Positions 28,468 through 38,552 of a DNA stretch of 64,000 bases are shown in pieces. Every line of letters starts with the position of its first letter. Position 1 is the stretch's first letter. The notes under the pieces were generated by a model. It did no database searches. It worked only from the letters and a program-made list of their open reading frames with translations, and had not been told where the DNA came from. Source of the stretch: JARBAU01 sp040414675 (GTDB lineage Archaea; Thermoproteota; Nitrososphaeria; Nitrososphaerales; Nitrososphaeraceae); the NCBI GenBank assembly GCA_040414675.1, contig JBEDUN010000021.1, positions 62,001 through 126,000 of the forward strand, written 5' to 3'. Both the position numbers and the translations under genes were made by a program.

Positions 28468-29577
28468 ATGACTAGTCTGCGGATTGAGGGTCTGACTAAG
28501 AGATATGGGAACACTAACGCGCTAGATGAATTTTCTTTGAAAGTTGATTCTGGTCAGTTTATGGTGCTCTTGGGCCCATCTGGTTGTGGTAAAACTACTG
28601 CGGTAAGATGCATTGCAGGTCTAGTCAATCCAACAAGCGGCCAGATTTACATTGGGGATCAACTAGTGAACAATTTGGCTCCAAAAGATCGCGATGTTGC
28701 AATGGTATTTCAAAATTATGCACTCTATCCACATATGGCTGTATATAATAATATTGCATTTCCATTAAAGATGAGAAAGGTACCAAAGGAGAAGATAGAT
28801 GACAAGGTCAGAAATATTGCGAATCTGTTAGAAATAGACAGTCTTCTCGACAGGAAACCCAAAGAATTAAGTGGAGGTCAGATGCAGAGAGTAGCATTAG
28901 GAAGGGCATTAGTGAGAGAGCCAAAGATTTTCCTCATGGACGAGCCGCTAAGCAATCTTGATGCGAAGCTTCGCACATATATGCGAGCAGAGATTAAAAA
29001 GTTACAAAAGAAAGTAGGAATAACTACTCTATACATTACCCATGATCAGATCGAGGCAATGAGTATGGCAGACCAAGTTGCAATAATGAAGAGTGGATTG
29101 ATTCAGCAAATCGGTACTCCTGGAGAAGTTTATCAAAAACCTGCGAACACGTTTGTAGCAGATTTTGTGGGGAGTCCCTCTATGAATTTTATAAAATGCA
29201 AGATAACCGAAGAGAATTCTGGTATAACACTTGAATCAAACAACATTAGTCTAAAAATCCCTCAAATAAGTTGGGACATGAAACATTCTTCAGAAAACGT
29301 CACACTTGGGATAAGGCCCAGAGACGTAATACTCTTAGACGGTGACAACAATGACTTTATTGGTATCAAGATAAAAGGTAAGATACTATTTACTGAACTT
29401 TTGGGAGACGATTCCTTAGTCGAAGTCAATATTGGTACTGATACAATAAGAGTAACAAATATTGATTCGAACTTTGATCTAAATATCGGAAAAGAGGTCA
29501 CTATCGGAATTCCTTATCTAAGAATCCATTACTTTGCCACAGAAACAGGTAACAGGCTACTGTGTAAAACACATTAA
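28468..29577 (+). CDS. Carbohydrate ABC transporter ATPase, MalK/UgpC type
   Basis: Energises the importer encoded divergently. Walker A GPSGCGKT (near residues 36-43), Q-loop VFQNYALYPHM, signature LSGGQMQRVALGRALVREP, Walker B FLMDEPLSNLDAKLR and switch His YITHDQIEAMSMAD. The C-terminal third (about 240-369) is the regulatory TOBE-type fold, LGIRPRDVILLDGD. 369 aa matches MalK. The ATPase probably serves the two permeases next door and may serve others. No domain is missing. Confidence 0.93.
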   Translation: MTSLRIEGLTKRYGNTNALDEFSLKVDSGQFMVLLGPSGCGKTTAVRCIAGLVNPTSGQIYIGDQLVNNLAPKDRDVAMVFQNYALYPHMAVYNNIAFPLKMRKVPKEKIDDKVRNIANLLEIDSLLDRKPKELSGGQMQRVALGRALVREPKIFLMDEPLSNLDAKLRTYMRAEIKKLQKKVGITTLYITHDQIEAMSMADQVAIMKSGLIQQIGTPGEVYQKPANTFVADFVGSPSMNFIKCKITEENSGITLESNNISLKIPQISWDMKHSSENVTLGIRPRDVILLDGDNNDFIGIKIKGKILFTELLGDDSLVEVNIGTDTIRVTNIDSNFDLNIGKEVTIGIPYLRIHYFATETGNRLLCKTH

Positions 29578-29872
29578 TCTGAAATATTATGAAACCAAAT
29601 CGAAAGATCGATCAGCATTTGTACTATTATTATCCCTTCGTTTGAGTTGAGAAATTTATTGATGGATTAGAATGATATTGTTTAACCAATATAGTATGCT
29701 TTTGATGTCTGATCAAACAAATGAATTCTCCAAATTAGTATATAAGGATTCTAGAACAGGGACGAGATCAGAGCTAGGTAAAGGTTGCACTCTGGATCTA
29801 ACATATCAACGCATTTTTAGATATGCACATTTTTATCTCAGTTTTCCTGATAAGTAGGTATTAGATACATAT

Positions 29873-30283
29873 ATGATCCATCGCATGAACTTTAGTGTTA
29901 GGATTCCATTTTCAACTACCATGATAGTGGGATTATTACTATCTGTATTATTACTATTACATTATGATTATGCACAAGCTGCAAATAATACCAATTATAA
30001 GCCTTCTATGGTGAAATTCTTCTTCCATTTGAAAAACAAACATGCATTCAATAATGTAATGATTGGGGTAACAGGAGAGAAAGGGCATACAAATGCATGG
30101 CAACTGATCCTATTTCTTTCAAATAATATTCAACGAGATGCCATACCGGGCATTTTCCATACTGGTGAGAGGGTAACCGCTTGTATTACCAATTATAGTA
30201 AAGATAGTTATAAGAATTGTGGAGAGTCAATAGTGGGTGCAACAGGCGAGGCTCATTTTAATCTCACGGCTGCACCACCCTAA
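29873..30283 (+). CDS. Small exported protein (136 aa)
   Basis: Signal peptide (MIVGLLLSVLLLLHYDYAQA, cleavage near AQA) followed by a soluble domain with ACITNYSKDSYKNCGES, where two cysteines may pair, and the GxTGE motif repeated twice (GVTGEKGHTN, GATGEAHFN). Not recognised, possibly a lineage-specific secreted protein. ATG 29885 (Met5) is an alternative start. A 61-codon frame just upstream (29672-29857) was not accepted. Confidence 0.55.
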   Translation: MIHRMNFSVRIPFSTTMIVGLLLSVLLLLHYDYAQAANNTNYKPSMVKFFFHLKNKHAFNNVMIGVTGEKGHTNAWQLILFLSNNIQRDAIPGIFHTGERVTACITNYSKDSYKNCGESIVGATGEAHFNLTAAPP

Positions 30284-30408
30284 ACTCAAATATGAATCAC
30301 ATGTGCCCCATTTTGCAAAATATCGAGATAACTATAACATATCCATAGATATACTGTCTTTCATAGACATGGATATCAAACAGTAGCTAATTTCCTAATT
30401 CTTAAATC

Positions 30409-30948
30409 CTAAAATGTCCGCATCTTCTCAATTTTTCTTAATCTCTCGAGTAAATCCATTATTTGTTCATGTGTTGGCTTAAATGCCTTGACAATGTCTA
30501 AATCCACATTGAGTTTCTGTAATTCAATATATACTTCTTTGTCTTCTATAGTATCAATCAATTCCTTTATAGTGAATGGCTTTTGCATCAATTCTACGAC
30601 ATGTTTAAGTTGTTTTATACTGTCCTCGAGTGTCTCTTTAACATGAGCAGATGCAAAAATTATTCGCTGATGTGAATTTACCGCTAGTATTTCCTTTGCG
30701 ACTTCGAATCCGTCAATTTGTGGCATCCTATAATCTAAAAGCAATACTTCAAAGGGGGAATCACTATCGGAGCGGCTACGAGAGTGAGAAGATGTGTGCC
30801 CAAACTTGACATTGTGAGATACATCATGATATTTTTTTAGACACTCTTCGCCATTGTGGGTGATCGTAACTTTGTGTTTCCTTGCCTCTAGAGCTTCTTT
30901 GTAGAGCAGCGCAATATCACGCTCATCCTCAGCTATTAGGATGTTCAT
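30409..30948 (-). CDS. Response regulator, receiver plus short C-terminal helix region
   Basis: Receiver domain: acidic patch in LIAEDERD, phospho-acceptor D72 in LLLDYRMP, Ser/Thr switch in IIFASAHV and Lys in LMQKPF. An unusual Ser/Arg/Asp insertion (SHSRSRSDSDSP, near 54-65) lengthens the loop before the acceptor strand. The C-terminal 40 residues form a likely coiled coil (EQIMDLLERLRKIEKM), not a DNA-binding domain. It probably acts through protein contacts. Adjacent to phoU but on its own transcript, 480 nt away. Confidence 0.85.
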   Translation of the reverse strand: MNILIAEDERDIALLYKEALEARKHKVTITHNGEECLKKYHDVSHNVKFGHTSSHSRSRSDSDSPFEVLLLDYRMPQIDGFEVAKEILAVNSHQRIIFASAHVKETLEDSIKQLKHVVELMQKPFTIKELIDTIEDKEVYIELQKLNVDLDIVKAFKPTHEQIMDLLERLRKIEKMRTF

Positions 30949-31425
30949 ATTTTACATACACCACCCCAGAACCAACAATTGTCTGAATAACTGCCCTCAT
31001 GTTAAGCAATGTGTTTCAAGTTTACATGACTATATTATATAATTTTGGGGGCCAAAATTTAATCAAATTGTCAATAAAAGATAATAAATCCTTCGACAAA
31101 TGCCAGTGCCAATCTTTCTGATCAGGGATCATATTCAGGAGCCATATCTCTCTGATACAATATTAGTGAGGGTCATTTGTTCGATACAATTGAGCTTCGC
31201 ATAGCTAAAAAATATGCTTTGGGAAAAGTCTTGAGTCATCAGTTCTTTTTTTGACCTTGCAAAAGATAGGGATAAATCCATTCGTTATGATTATCTAGAG
31301 AACTATTAGAAGATGATACTACGCATACAGACATAATGTTTGTAGTAAAAATTCTATGTATTTAGACTTGTAGATTTTTGGTCTGGTTTAAAAGCCAAGT
31401 CATCAGTAATAGGAGTTGCAAACAA
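30949..31425. other. Intergenic spacer
   Basis: AT-rich; no gene-like frame. Probably includes the phoU 3' region and the promoter of the receiver gene. Confidence 0.5.
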
Positions 31426-32073
31426 CTATCTCCTTGGACTGGATGAACCAGTTATAATATAATAAACAGAATCCCCAACATAACAAGCATGATCTGCAAT
31501 TCTTTCTAAATATCTTAGTATAAGTAGATTTGAAATATAGCACCGTGGTTTGTCGGAAGACTCTTTTGACAAGTTCGAAACTAGTTCCCTTAGATATTTT
31601 CTGTAAAGAGTATCAACTGTATCATCCATCTGATAAAGATCCTGTGCAGCCATTTTATCTCTTGTTTCCAATGCGTTCACACTCAAGAGAATCATTTTTC
31701 TTACAGTCGTTGCCATTTCAGATACAGCAGTCTTATCGCAGTCTGTTAACGGTGTCAAAGTTTCAAATACATCCACAATATCATATGAGTAACGCCCAAA
31801 TCTAGAATACCCATATGCTATTTCCATACAAGATTTGATAAACCTTAGATCGGTAGCAACTGGTTGATATCGTGCTATCAATTCTACTGCAAGATCAGTC
31901 ACTTCGTCTTGCAAAGTTCTAAGTTTTTCTGATTGTTCAAAAATATGTTTTTTAGCAATACTGTTGCTTTCATATGCTTCTAATGCAGAGAATACGGAAC
32001 CTTCTGACAATTTAGCCATATCCGTAACAAGATTACGTATACGATCTAGACCAAGATCTAATAATCTAGGCAT
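31426..32073 (-). CDS. phoU: Phosphate transport system regulator PhoU
   Basis: A two-repeat helical-bundle protein that dampens PstSCAB uptake and phosphate signalling. Both PhoU repeats are visible: the first with LDRIRNLVTDMAKLSE and EVTDLAVELIARYQPVATDL, the second with VSEMATTVRKMILL and the metal-binding-type ERIADHACYVGDSV. 215 aa is normal. Last gene of the pst operon, 74 nt downstream of pstB. Confidence 0.93.
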   Translation of the reverse strand: MPRLLDLGLDRIRNLVTDMAKLSEGSVFSALEAYESNSIAKKHIFEQSEKLRTLQDEVTDLAVELIARYQPVATDLRFIKSCMEIAYGYSRFGRYSYDIVDVFETLTPLTDCDKTAVSEMATTVRKMILLSVNALETRDKMAAQDLYQMDDTVDTLYRKYLRELVSNLSKESSDKPRCYISNLLILRYLERIADHACYVGDSVYYIITGSSSPRR

Positions 32074-32147
32074 AATATAACTGATCCATAATTAGATTTC
32101 CACAAAATTACAATTAAATGAATATCGCTATTAAAATCATGAATTTA

Positions 32148-33005
<858 letters not shown>

Positions 33006-33096
33006 ACTTGTTATAATCTCAAGGCGTAGTTATGCATTCCCAACATATTTCATATAGAACAATATAGACTCTATACGCAAATGTCCTCTAAGTACA

Positions 33097-34095
33097 CTAT
33101 ATAGTCTCAGTTCTTACTCTAATGCCTTTACCTCGTGCAATCAACCTTATGCTTGCGCTTAGAGCCAGAATTATGAGAATAAGAACTAATGCTGCGCCCC
33201 AGCCAAAAGCATGCGCAGATTCATATGGTTGTGAAGCCAATCTCCATATTCTCAAGGGTATTGCATCAACTGGACCAGTTAGACTCGTAAAGAAGAGGCT
33301 CGTTCCAAGTATTGTCATTATAAGAGGCGCTGTTTCGCCAGCAATTCTCGATATAGCCAAGATAACCCCCGTAAGAATTCCATCTTTAGCATTTTTTAGG
33401 ACTATGAAGAGAGTAATTTTTGTTTTCGAAATTCCTAGAGAATATCCAGCCTCACGTAATGAATTAGGTACTAGCTTCAACGTTTCTTCTGTTACTCTGG
33501 ATACAATGGGTATCATTATTATGGAGAGTGCAAAAGCACCTGCCCATACAGAGAAAGAGTTCAGCGCTAGAACTATTGCCACATATCCTACAATACCGAT
33601 AACGATAGACGGCAGACCCGTAAGTACATCATTAAATAGCCTAATTGTACTAGCAAAGAGGTTGATTGCTCTTTGTCTTGCACCGCGCTTGGTGCTACTG
33701 GCCTGAGCAAATTCTGATAGATAGACTCCAGAAAGTACTCCTATTGGAGCACCAATTAAGGAAGCCAATCCGACAGTAATTAACGTCCCCTGAATTGCCG
33801 GGCCAATTCCTCCCGTATCAGAACCTATAGCACCCGGTGGTTGTGTGATAAACTGGACACTTATCACAGCTACGCCGTTTTTGATTACTTCGAACAGAAT
33901 ACTTGCCAATGGAATTATGGCTCCTATTACAAAAACTATAGCAATAATGGTTACAATCTTGTTAGTAATTTTCCGTCGAGAAGCATGTTTTAATGATATC
34001 TCTTGAAATTTCTGTCTGAAATTGCTAGTAGCATTACGTGGTATTTCTCCTGACGACTTATCCTTTCTAGATGTAGGATTATTTCTGCTACTCAT
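33097..34095 (-). CDS. pstA: Phosphate ABC transporter permease PstA
   Basis: Membrane subunit of the Pst importer, about six helices. N-terminal polar stretch (1-40), then a helix (IVTIIAIVFVIGAIIPLA), periplasmic region with GAIGSDTGGIGPAIQGTL, and the EAA-type loop LVPNSLREAGYSLGISKTK. The start (34095) lies only 4 nt after the pstC stop, so translational coupling is likely. 332 aa is a little long because of the N-terminal tail. Confidence 0.94.
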   Translation of the reverse strand: MSSRNNPTSRKDKSSGEIPRNATSNFRQKFQEISLKHASRRKITNKIVTIIAIVFVIGAIIPLASILFEVIKNGVAVISVQFITQPPGAIGSDTGGIGPAIQGTLITVGLASLIGAPIGVLSGVYLSEFAQASSTKRGARQRAINLFASTIRLFNDVLTGLPSIVIGIVGYVAIVLALNSFSVWAGAFALSIIMIPIVSRVTEETLKLVPNSLREAGYSLGISKTKITLFIVLKNAKDGILTGVILAISRIAGETAPLIMTILGTSLFFTSLTGPVDAIPLRIWRLASQPYESAHAFGWGAALVLILIILALSASIRLIARGKGIRVRTETI

Positions 34096-34099
34096 AGTC

Positions 34100-35116
34100 T
34101 CACTCTCTTGCTCCTGGACTTACCTTCACCATTCTTGAAACCATGATTCTGGCACCAACATTGATGATCATAGTTATAATGAGTAAGACTGCTCCAAGAC
34201 CAATTAATGCGGATAACTGTAAATCGGATGATGCTTCATTAAATTCATTAGCGATCAAACTTGACAGAGTTTGGCTCTGGGAGAATAATGTAGTCGGAAT
34301 CGCTGAAGGTCCTATTGCGTTGCCAATTATAAGTGTGACAAGCATAGTTTCTCCTACTGCTCTGCCAAAACCTAAAATAGAAGCGCCCAACAAACCCGAC
34401 TTCCCATATGGAAAGACTGCCATCCTAGATGTCTCCCACCTAGTCGCACCAAGGCTATATGCTGCCTCACGTTGAGAGTCTGGAACAGCCTTCATGACAT
34501 CTCTACTTATGGATGAAACGATAGGAATTATCATTATTGCAAGAACTATGCCGGCGGTAAACACATCAAGACCAAACGGTGCTTGATTAAAAAATGGTAT
34601 ATAGGAACCCAAAGTATTGTACAATGGAGTTTCTATCCAATCTTTTATCAAGAATCTGAATACAAAGAGGGCCCACAAACCATATATTATACTTGGAACA
34701 GCTGCCAACAATTCTATTACAAATGATAGCGGCCCACTCACTCTGGAAGGTGCCATCTCAGTAAGGAAATATGCTATACCCATACTCATTGGTACGCCGA
34801 TTAGTAAGGCAATTCCTGAACTCAACAAAGTCCCGATAATATATGGAAGCGCACCATAGGACTCTCGGCCTTCGACTGCATTCCATGCAGTACCTGTTAC
34901 AAAACCGATAAATCCTTCTTGTGAAAAGATCTTTATCGATCCTGCGCCAACGGAGAACACTACAATAATTATAATGAATAACGTATACGCAGCTGTCCCG
35001 AAAACTAAACCATGAAATATCTTGTCACTTAGTCTTTTGCTTTTTCTACCACCTACAAGAAAAGATGAGATTTTTTCCTTGAGATCTGTATTTATATGAA
35101 CAGAACCACTTGGCAT
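34100..35116 (-). CDS. pstC: Phosphate ABC transporter permease PstC
   Basis: Second membrane subunit of the Pst importer, six helices. Family features include SYGALPYIIGTLLSSGIALL, AVPSIIYGLWALFVF and the ATPase-contact loop VPDSQREAAYSLGATRWE. 338 aa is normal. Starts 134 nt after pstS; the gap contains TATA-like repeats (near 35165-35205), so a second promoter in front of pstC is possible. Confidence 0.94.
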   Translation of the reverse strand: MPSGSVHINTDLKEKISSFLVGGRKSKRLSDKIFHGLVFGTAAYTLFIIIIVVFSVGAGSIKIFSQEGFIGFVTGTAWNAVEGRESYGALPYIIGTLLSSGIALLIGVPMSMGIAYFLTEMAPSRVSGPLSFVIELLAAVPSIIYGLWALFVFRFLIKDWIETPLYNTLGSYIPFFNQAPFGLDVFTAGIVLAIMIIPIVSSISRDVMKAVPDSQREAAYSLGATRWETSRMAVFPYGKSGLLGASILGFGRAVGETMLVTLIIGNAIGPSAIPTTLFSQSQTLSSLIANEFNEASSDLQLSALIGLGAVLLIITMIINVGARIMVSRMVKVSPGARE

Positions 35117-35250
35117 GAATAACTAACTATTGTTTTTGAAGAAATGATCATTATATTAGATTTACATATAGTCAAAATATAGATCATAATAGTCTATATA
35201 GTAAAACAAAAGAGTGAGGGCATCATGGTTGCACCATGAATTTAGCGTGT

Positions 35251-36381
35251 TCAGATTGGTTTTCCATTGAAGGTTAAAGATTTGAGTGATTCCTGATCAG
35301 CTTTGACAACTTGGTCTGGGAGTGGGACATATCCTAGTTTTGATGAAAACTTCTGACCATCAGTGATTGCCCAGTTTATGAAGTCAACTAATGCCTTTGC
35401 TTTTGCTTCATTCATGTTAGGACTCTTGCCCAGGTCTTTTGGAAGAAGCAAATAAGTAAAGCTTGCAATAGGATAAGCACCGCTATTCTTATCATTTAAT
35501 AGTGTTACTTTTTCCCATGATGCATCTCCTTTTGGCAATCCTTTTGATGCAACATCAGTAGCAGCGAGCTTTACAGAATCGAGGTTTGGTTCAACAAACT
35601 TTCCTGCGCTATTTTTAATAAATGCATAAGGTGTTTTAGTATTTAGAGCATAGTTGAGTTCAATGTATCCGATCGTGTTAGGTGAGCCCTTTATCGCATT
35701 TGCCACGCCTTCATTTCCTGGAGCACCTACACCCGAAGGCCATTGAACCGATTTGGAGGCTCCAATAGTTTGATTCCATTGAGGACTTGCCTTGGATAGA
35801 AAGTTTGTCCAGACAAATGTTGTACCTGATCCATCGGATCTATGCACCGTAACAATATTAGCATCCGGAAGTTTCTTATCTGGATTTAAGGATTGAATTT
35901 GTGGATCATTCCACTTCTTTATTTTTCCTGAAAAGATATCTGCAAGTACTGGACCAGTGAGCTTGAGTCCTTTGTCAGGAATACCTGGAATATTATAGGC
36001 GGCTACTACTGAACCAATTGTTTCTGGTATGTGTACTGCGTCAGTAGCCTTTGCTCTTTCTGCAGCCGTTAGTGGAGCATCTGAAGCACCAAAATCTACC
36101 GTTTTAGCAGTAAACTGTTTGACACCTCCGCCGCTACCTATTGATTGATAATTGATATTCACATCTGGCTTTACTTTCTGGTATTCGACTCGCCATGTAT
36201 CAATTAATGGGAACGGAAAGGTTGCACCTGCACCATTAATACTTGTTTGACCTGGTGTCTGCATCTGCTTTGGAAGAAGCTGTGCAAACGACCGTTGAGA
36301 CATACTCATTGTCATGACTCCAGTAAGAAGCAATGAAGTCATCACTACAATTACAAGAGAATTCTTGACGAATTTTGACAT
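35251..36381 (-). CDS. pstS: Phosphate-binding protein PstS
   Basis: Extracellular phosphate receptor. Signal peptide (SLVIVVMTSLLLTGVMTM, near 8-25). Phosphate-binding loops characteristic of the family: GAGATFPFPL near 50-60, SIGSGGGVKQF, FGASDAPLT and VHRSDGSGTTFVWTNF. 376 aa is normal. First gene of the pst operon. Upstream lies a motif (36439-36451) identical to one before the AbrB-PhoU gene at 39.9 kb, suggesting phosphate-responsive control. Confidence 0.95.
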   Translation of the reverse strand: MSKFVKNSLVIVVMTSLLLTGVMTMSMSQRSFAQLLPKQMQTPGQTSINGAGATFPFPLIDTWRVEYQKVKPDVNINYQSIGSGGGVKQFTAKTVDFGASDAPLTAAERAKATDAVHIPETIGSVVAAYNIPGIPDKGLKLTGPVLADIFSGKIKKWNDPQIQSLNPDKKLPDANIVTVHRSDGSGTTFVWTNFLSKASPQWNQTIGASKSVQWPSGVGAPGNEGVANAIKGSPNTIGYIELNYALNTKTPYAFIKNSAGKFVEPNLDSVKLAATDVASKGLPKGDASWEKVTLLNDKNSGAYPIASFTYLLLPKDLGKSPNMNEAKAKALVDFINWAITDGQKFSSKLGYVPLPDQVVKADQESLKSLTFNGKPI

Positions 36382-36438
36382 TATTTTTTGATATGATATA
36401 GTTAGTTATCATGGTTCTGGATAGAGTTCACATAGACC

Positions 36439-36451
36439 TATGTAGAACTAT
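36439..36451. promoter_or_regulatory. Candidate phosphate-regulon element upstream of pstS
   Basis: TATGTAGAACTAT, 58-70 nt before the pstS start and embedded in a longer inverted structure (CATAGACCTATG just to the left). An identical 13-mer precedes the AbrB-PhoU gene (39827-39839). The core TAGAACTA is nearly palindromic, so both orientations are compatible. Binding factor unknown. Confidence 0.45.
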
Positions 36452-36539
36452 GTATTTATTGTAATTTCACCTCATCCTACATGTTCGATTTAATTCAAAT
36501 TCAATTTACAGATTTTCAGTGGATTAATATGTTCGTATA

Positions 36540-37103
36540 TTGATAGTAGTTGGGTTGTCCTTCGGCGTAGATGTTCTCGGAGCATTGTCTGAGAAACTGA
36601 AGAGCCAAAATACAGATACCACGAATTTATTCAAAAATTTTTCAGAATTATTTGAAAGATATAAGAAGAATGAAAAAATGAATGAAAAAGAGGTCATATC
36701 TAATTTTCTTACTTATCTCATTTCATTTTCGGCCACAAATTTTCTTATGATTAGAGTTCTCCTAGAATTGAAGACATCTATTCAGAAAGGTACGTCAATT
36801 AAAGATTCCACTGGCGGAGAAATGATGCCTGGTTCTACCTCTGGGGCTACTTCAAGTTCAGGATTTGGAATTGGAGGCTTTATAGATACTGGTGGTAGTG
36901 CCGGACAAACTAATTCAAGACAGGAAGATGAAAAAGAGGAAGAACAGTACTCACTGCCTCAACCACAACAGCGCAGCATTCGTACTAAAGAAACTAATAG
37001 AACAGCGAATATACGCCTAACAAATAATAAAATCTGTGGTATGTGTGACTCCCAGATCGCAATAAATGCCAAGTTCTGTAGCAAATGTGGACGCCGACAA
37101 TAA
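36540..37103 (+). CDS. Protein with C-terminal zinc ribbon (187 aa)
   Basis: N-terminal helical region (residues 1-85, ALSEKLKSQN...LFERYKKNEKM, hydrophobic LTYLISFSATNFLMIRVLL), a Gly/Ser-rich linker (95-130), an acidic stretch (EDEKEEEQ) and a C-terminal double-CxxC zinc ribbon ICGMCDSQIAINAKFCSKCG. Start is TTG 36540, as no ATG is nearby. Such ends are common in membrane-associated regulators in archaea. It is divergent from pstS across 158 nt and may share its regulation. Function unknown. Confidence 0.6.
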   Translation: MIVVGLSFGVDVLGALSEKLKSQNTDTTNLFKNFSELFERYKKNEKMNEKEVISNFLTYLISFSATNFLMIRVLLELKTSIQKGTSIKDSTGGEMMPGSTSGATSSSGFGIGGFIDTGGSAGQTNSRQEDEKEEEQYSLPQPQQRSIRTKETNRTANIRLTNNKICGMCDSQIAINAKFCSKCGRRQ

Positions 37104-37223
37104 TTGGAATTGGATATTACGTAATAGATTAGTACATAATTGTATTTGATATCCAGAATTTGTGTATGCCAATATTATACGATTACAGATAATGGATTTT
37201 ATAGAATGCTGTAATCGGGTGGC

Positions 37224-38132
37224 CTAATTTAAGTCCAGTCTACTTTTGAGATCCTTGAATCTATTTCGTATCGTTACTTCAGTTACGCCTGCTGCTTCAG
37301 CAATGTCTATTTGCGTAATATTCTCACCAAAATTCTTCGAAGACAGATATAGGATGGAACCCGCCAATCCCATCGGATCTTTGCCAGCAGATATTCCGCT
37401 TTTCGTGACATGACTCATAATATTCATAGCGTGTCTCTTTGTTTTCTCACTTAGTCTTGTCCTATTAGCTACTTTTGCAATACATTTCATCGGATCTATC
37501 ATTGGTACTCTAAGATCCAACTCCAAGATTAACAATCTAGTAGTTCTTGCTAATTCTTTGCGTTTGATGTTGTTCAGCACCGCAATGTCATTTAGCGTAC
37601 GCGATGTCCCCAATTCTCTGCATGCGATATAAACTGAAGCGGCAAGTACTGAAGGTATAGTCCTTCCACGGACCAGTCCTCGTTCTTGAGCCTTTCTATA
37701 AATATAAGCAGTCTTTTCAACTATTGCGTTTGACAATGCAAGTTTGTCTTTGACCCTTTCAAGCACACTAAATGCGTGACGCAAATTTCGATCCGAGGGA
37801 GAATAAGCTTGAGTTCTAAAATCCCAAGCCCGCAATCTATCCATGGTTGAACGAACAGAAGATTCTAAACCGCGACCGCTTGCGTCCTTATCTGCTCGTC
37901 CAATTATGGTGGCAAGTCCCATATCATGCCTTGCCAGAGAGATGGGCATACCTGCCCTGCTTCTTGTCTTTGCCTCATCAACATTAAATGCGCGCCATTC
38001 GGCACGACTTTCCTGAGCATTCTCTAAAATAACCATCCCACAGCTGCTACAAATGATTTCTCCAGACTCGGGATCGGTTATGGTTTTACCTTCTTTATTA
38101 CACACCTTACATATCGTTGAATTTTTCATCAT
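37224..38132 (-). CDS. tfb: Transcription initiation factor B (TFB)
   Basis: The archaeal TFIIB homologue, which bridges TBP-TATA complexes and RNA polymerase. The N-terminal zinc ribbon uses C8, C11, C28 and C31 (CKVC, CSSC), followed by the B-reader/linker with AEWRAFNVDEAKTRSRAG. Two cyclin-like repeats (about 105-195 and 200-295) follow, the second ending with the BRE-contact helix AEAAGVTEVTIRNRFKDL. At 302 aa it is complete. Thaumarchaea often have several TFBs; whether this is the housekeeping one is not known. Confidence 0.95.
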   Translation of the reverse strand: MMKNSTICKVCNKEGKTITDPESGEIICSSCGMVILENAQESRAEWRAFNVDEAKTRSRAGMPISLARHDMGLATIIGRADKDASGRGLESSVRSTMDRLRAWDFRTQAYSPSDRNLRHAFSVLERVKDKLALSNAIVEKTAYIYRKAQERGLVRGRTIPSVLAASVYIACRELGTSRTLNDIAVLNNIKRKELARTTRLLILELDLRVPMIDPMKCIAKVANRTRLSEKTKRHAMNIMSHVTKSGISAGKDPMGLAGSILYLSSKNFGENITQIDIAEAAGVTEVTIRNRFKDLKSRLDLN

Positions 38133-38530
38133 ATTTGAGAATAAGTAATTATACTATGGATAATTCAGTTATATAAGTATTATAAAAGAATTCATCGTGA
38201 CTTCGATAATCAATGGGCATGTGTTAGATTTCGAATCAAACATATGTTTAAGTTTCTTATAATACTTGATATATTAGAGAATTTAATCGTTATTCCATCT
38301 AATTTTACGTTAAAAAATTTACTAACCTTTGCCTCATCTCGATTGCCCAGTTGCTTTCAAAAGATTCCAGTGCAAACGGAATTATTTCAAGACTTGGTTA
38401 ATTTGCCAACCATCTCCTTCGATCTTCCTTCTAAGGATAAAAAGACCTAGAACTTACATCAGAATTTGAGTGTCAGAATTAATAAGAGTGTAATGAGTAT
38501 CCATACGATGAAGATAGACTTTGCTAGCAG
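38133..38530. other. Intergenic spacer
   Basis: TFB promoter region at the left. A 68-codon plus frame (38244-38450) looks random. No repeat seen. Confidence 0.5.
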
Positions 38531-38548
38531 AACCTGGCTTTGCAGGTT
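38531..38548. terminator. Short hairpin just after the 38.6 kb gene
   Basis: Perfect 6-bp inverted repeat AACCTG / CAGGTT with a 6-nt loop, starting 5 nt after the stop codon of the minus-strand gene. Possible terminator or RNA-stability element; low specificity. Confidence 0.3.
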
Positions 38549-38552
38549 ATGC

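Noticed and set aside
29672..29857. 61-codon plus-strand frame before the secreted 136-aa gene
   Set aside because: No recognised motif, signal or conserved pattern; likely chance frame.
38244..38450. 68-codon plus-strand frame
   Set aside because: AT-driven Leu/Phe/Ser-rich composition typical of spacer.
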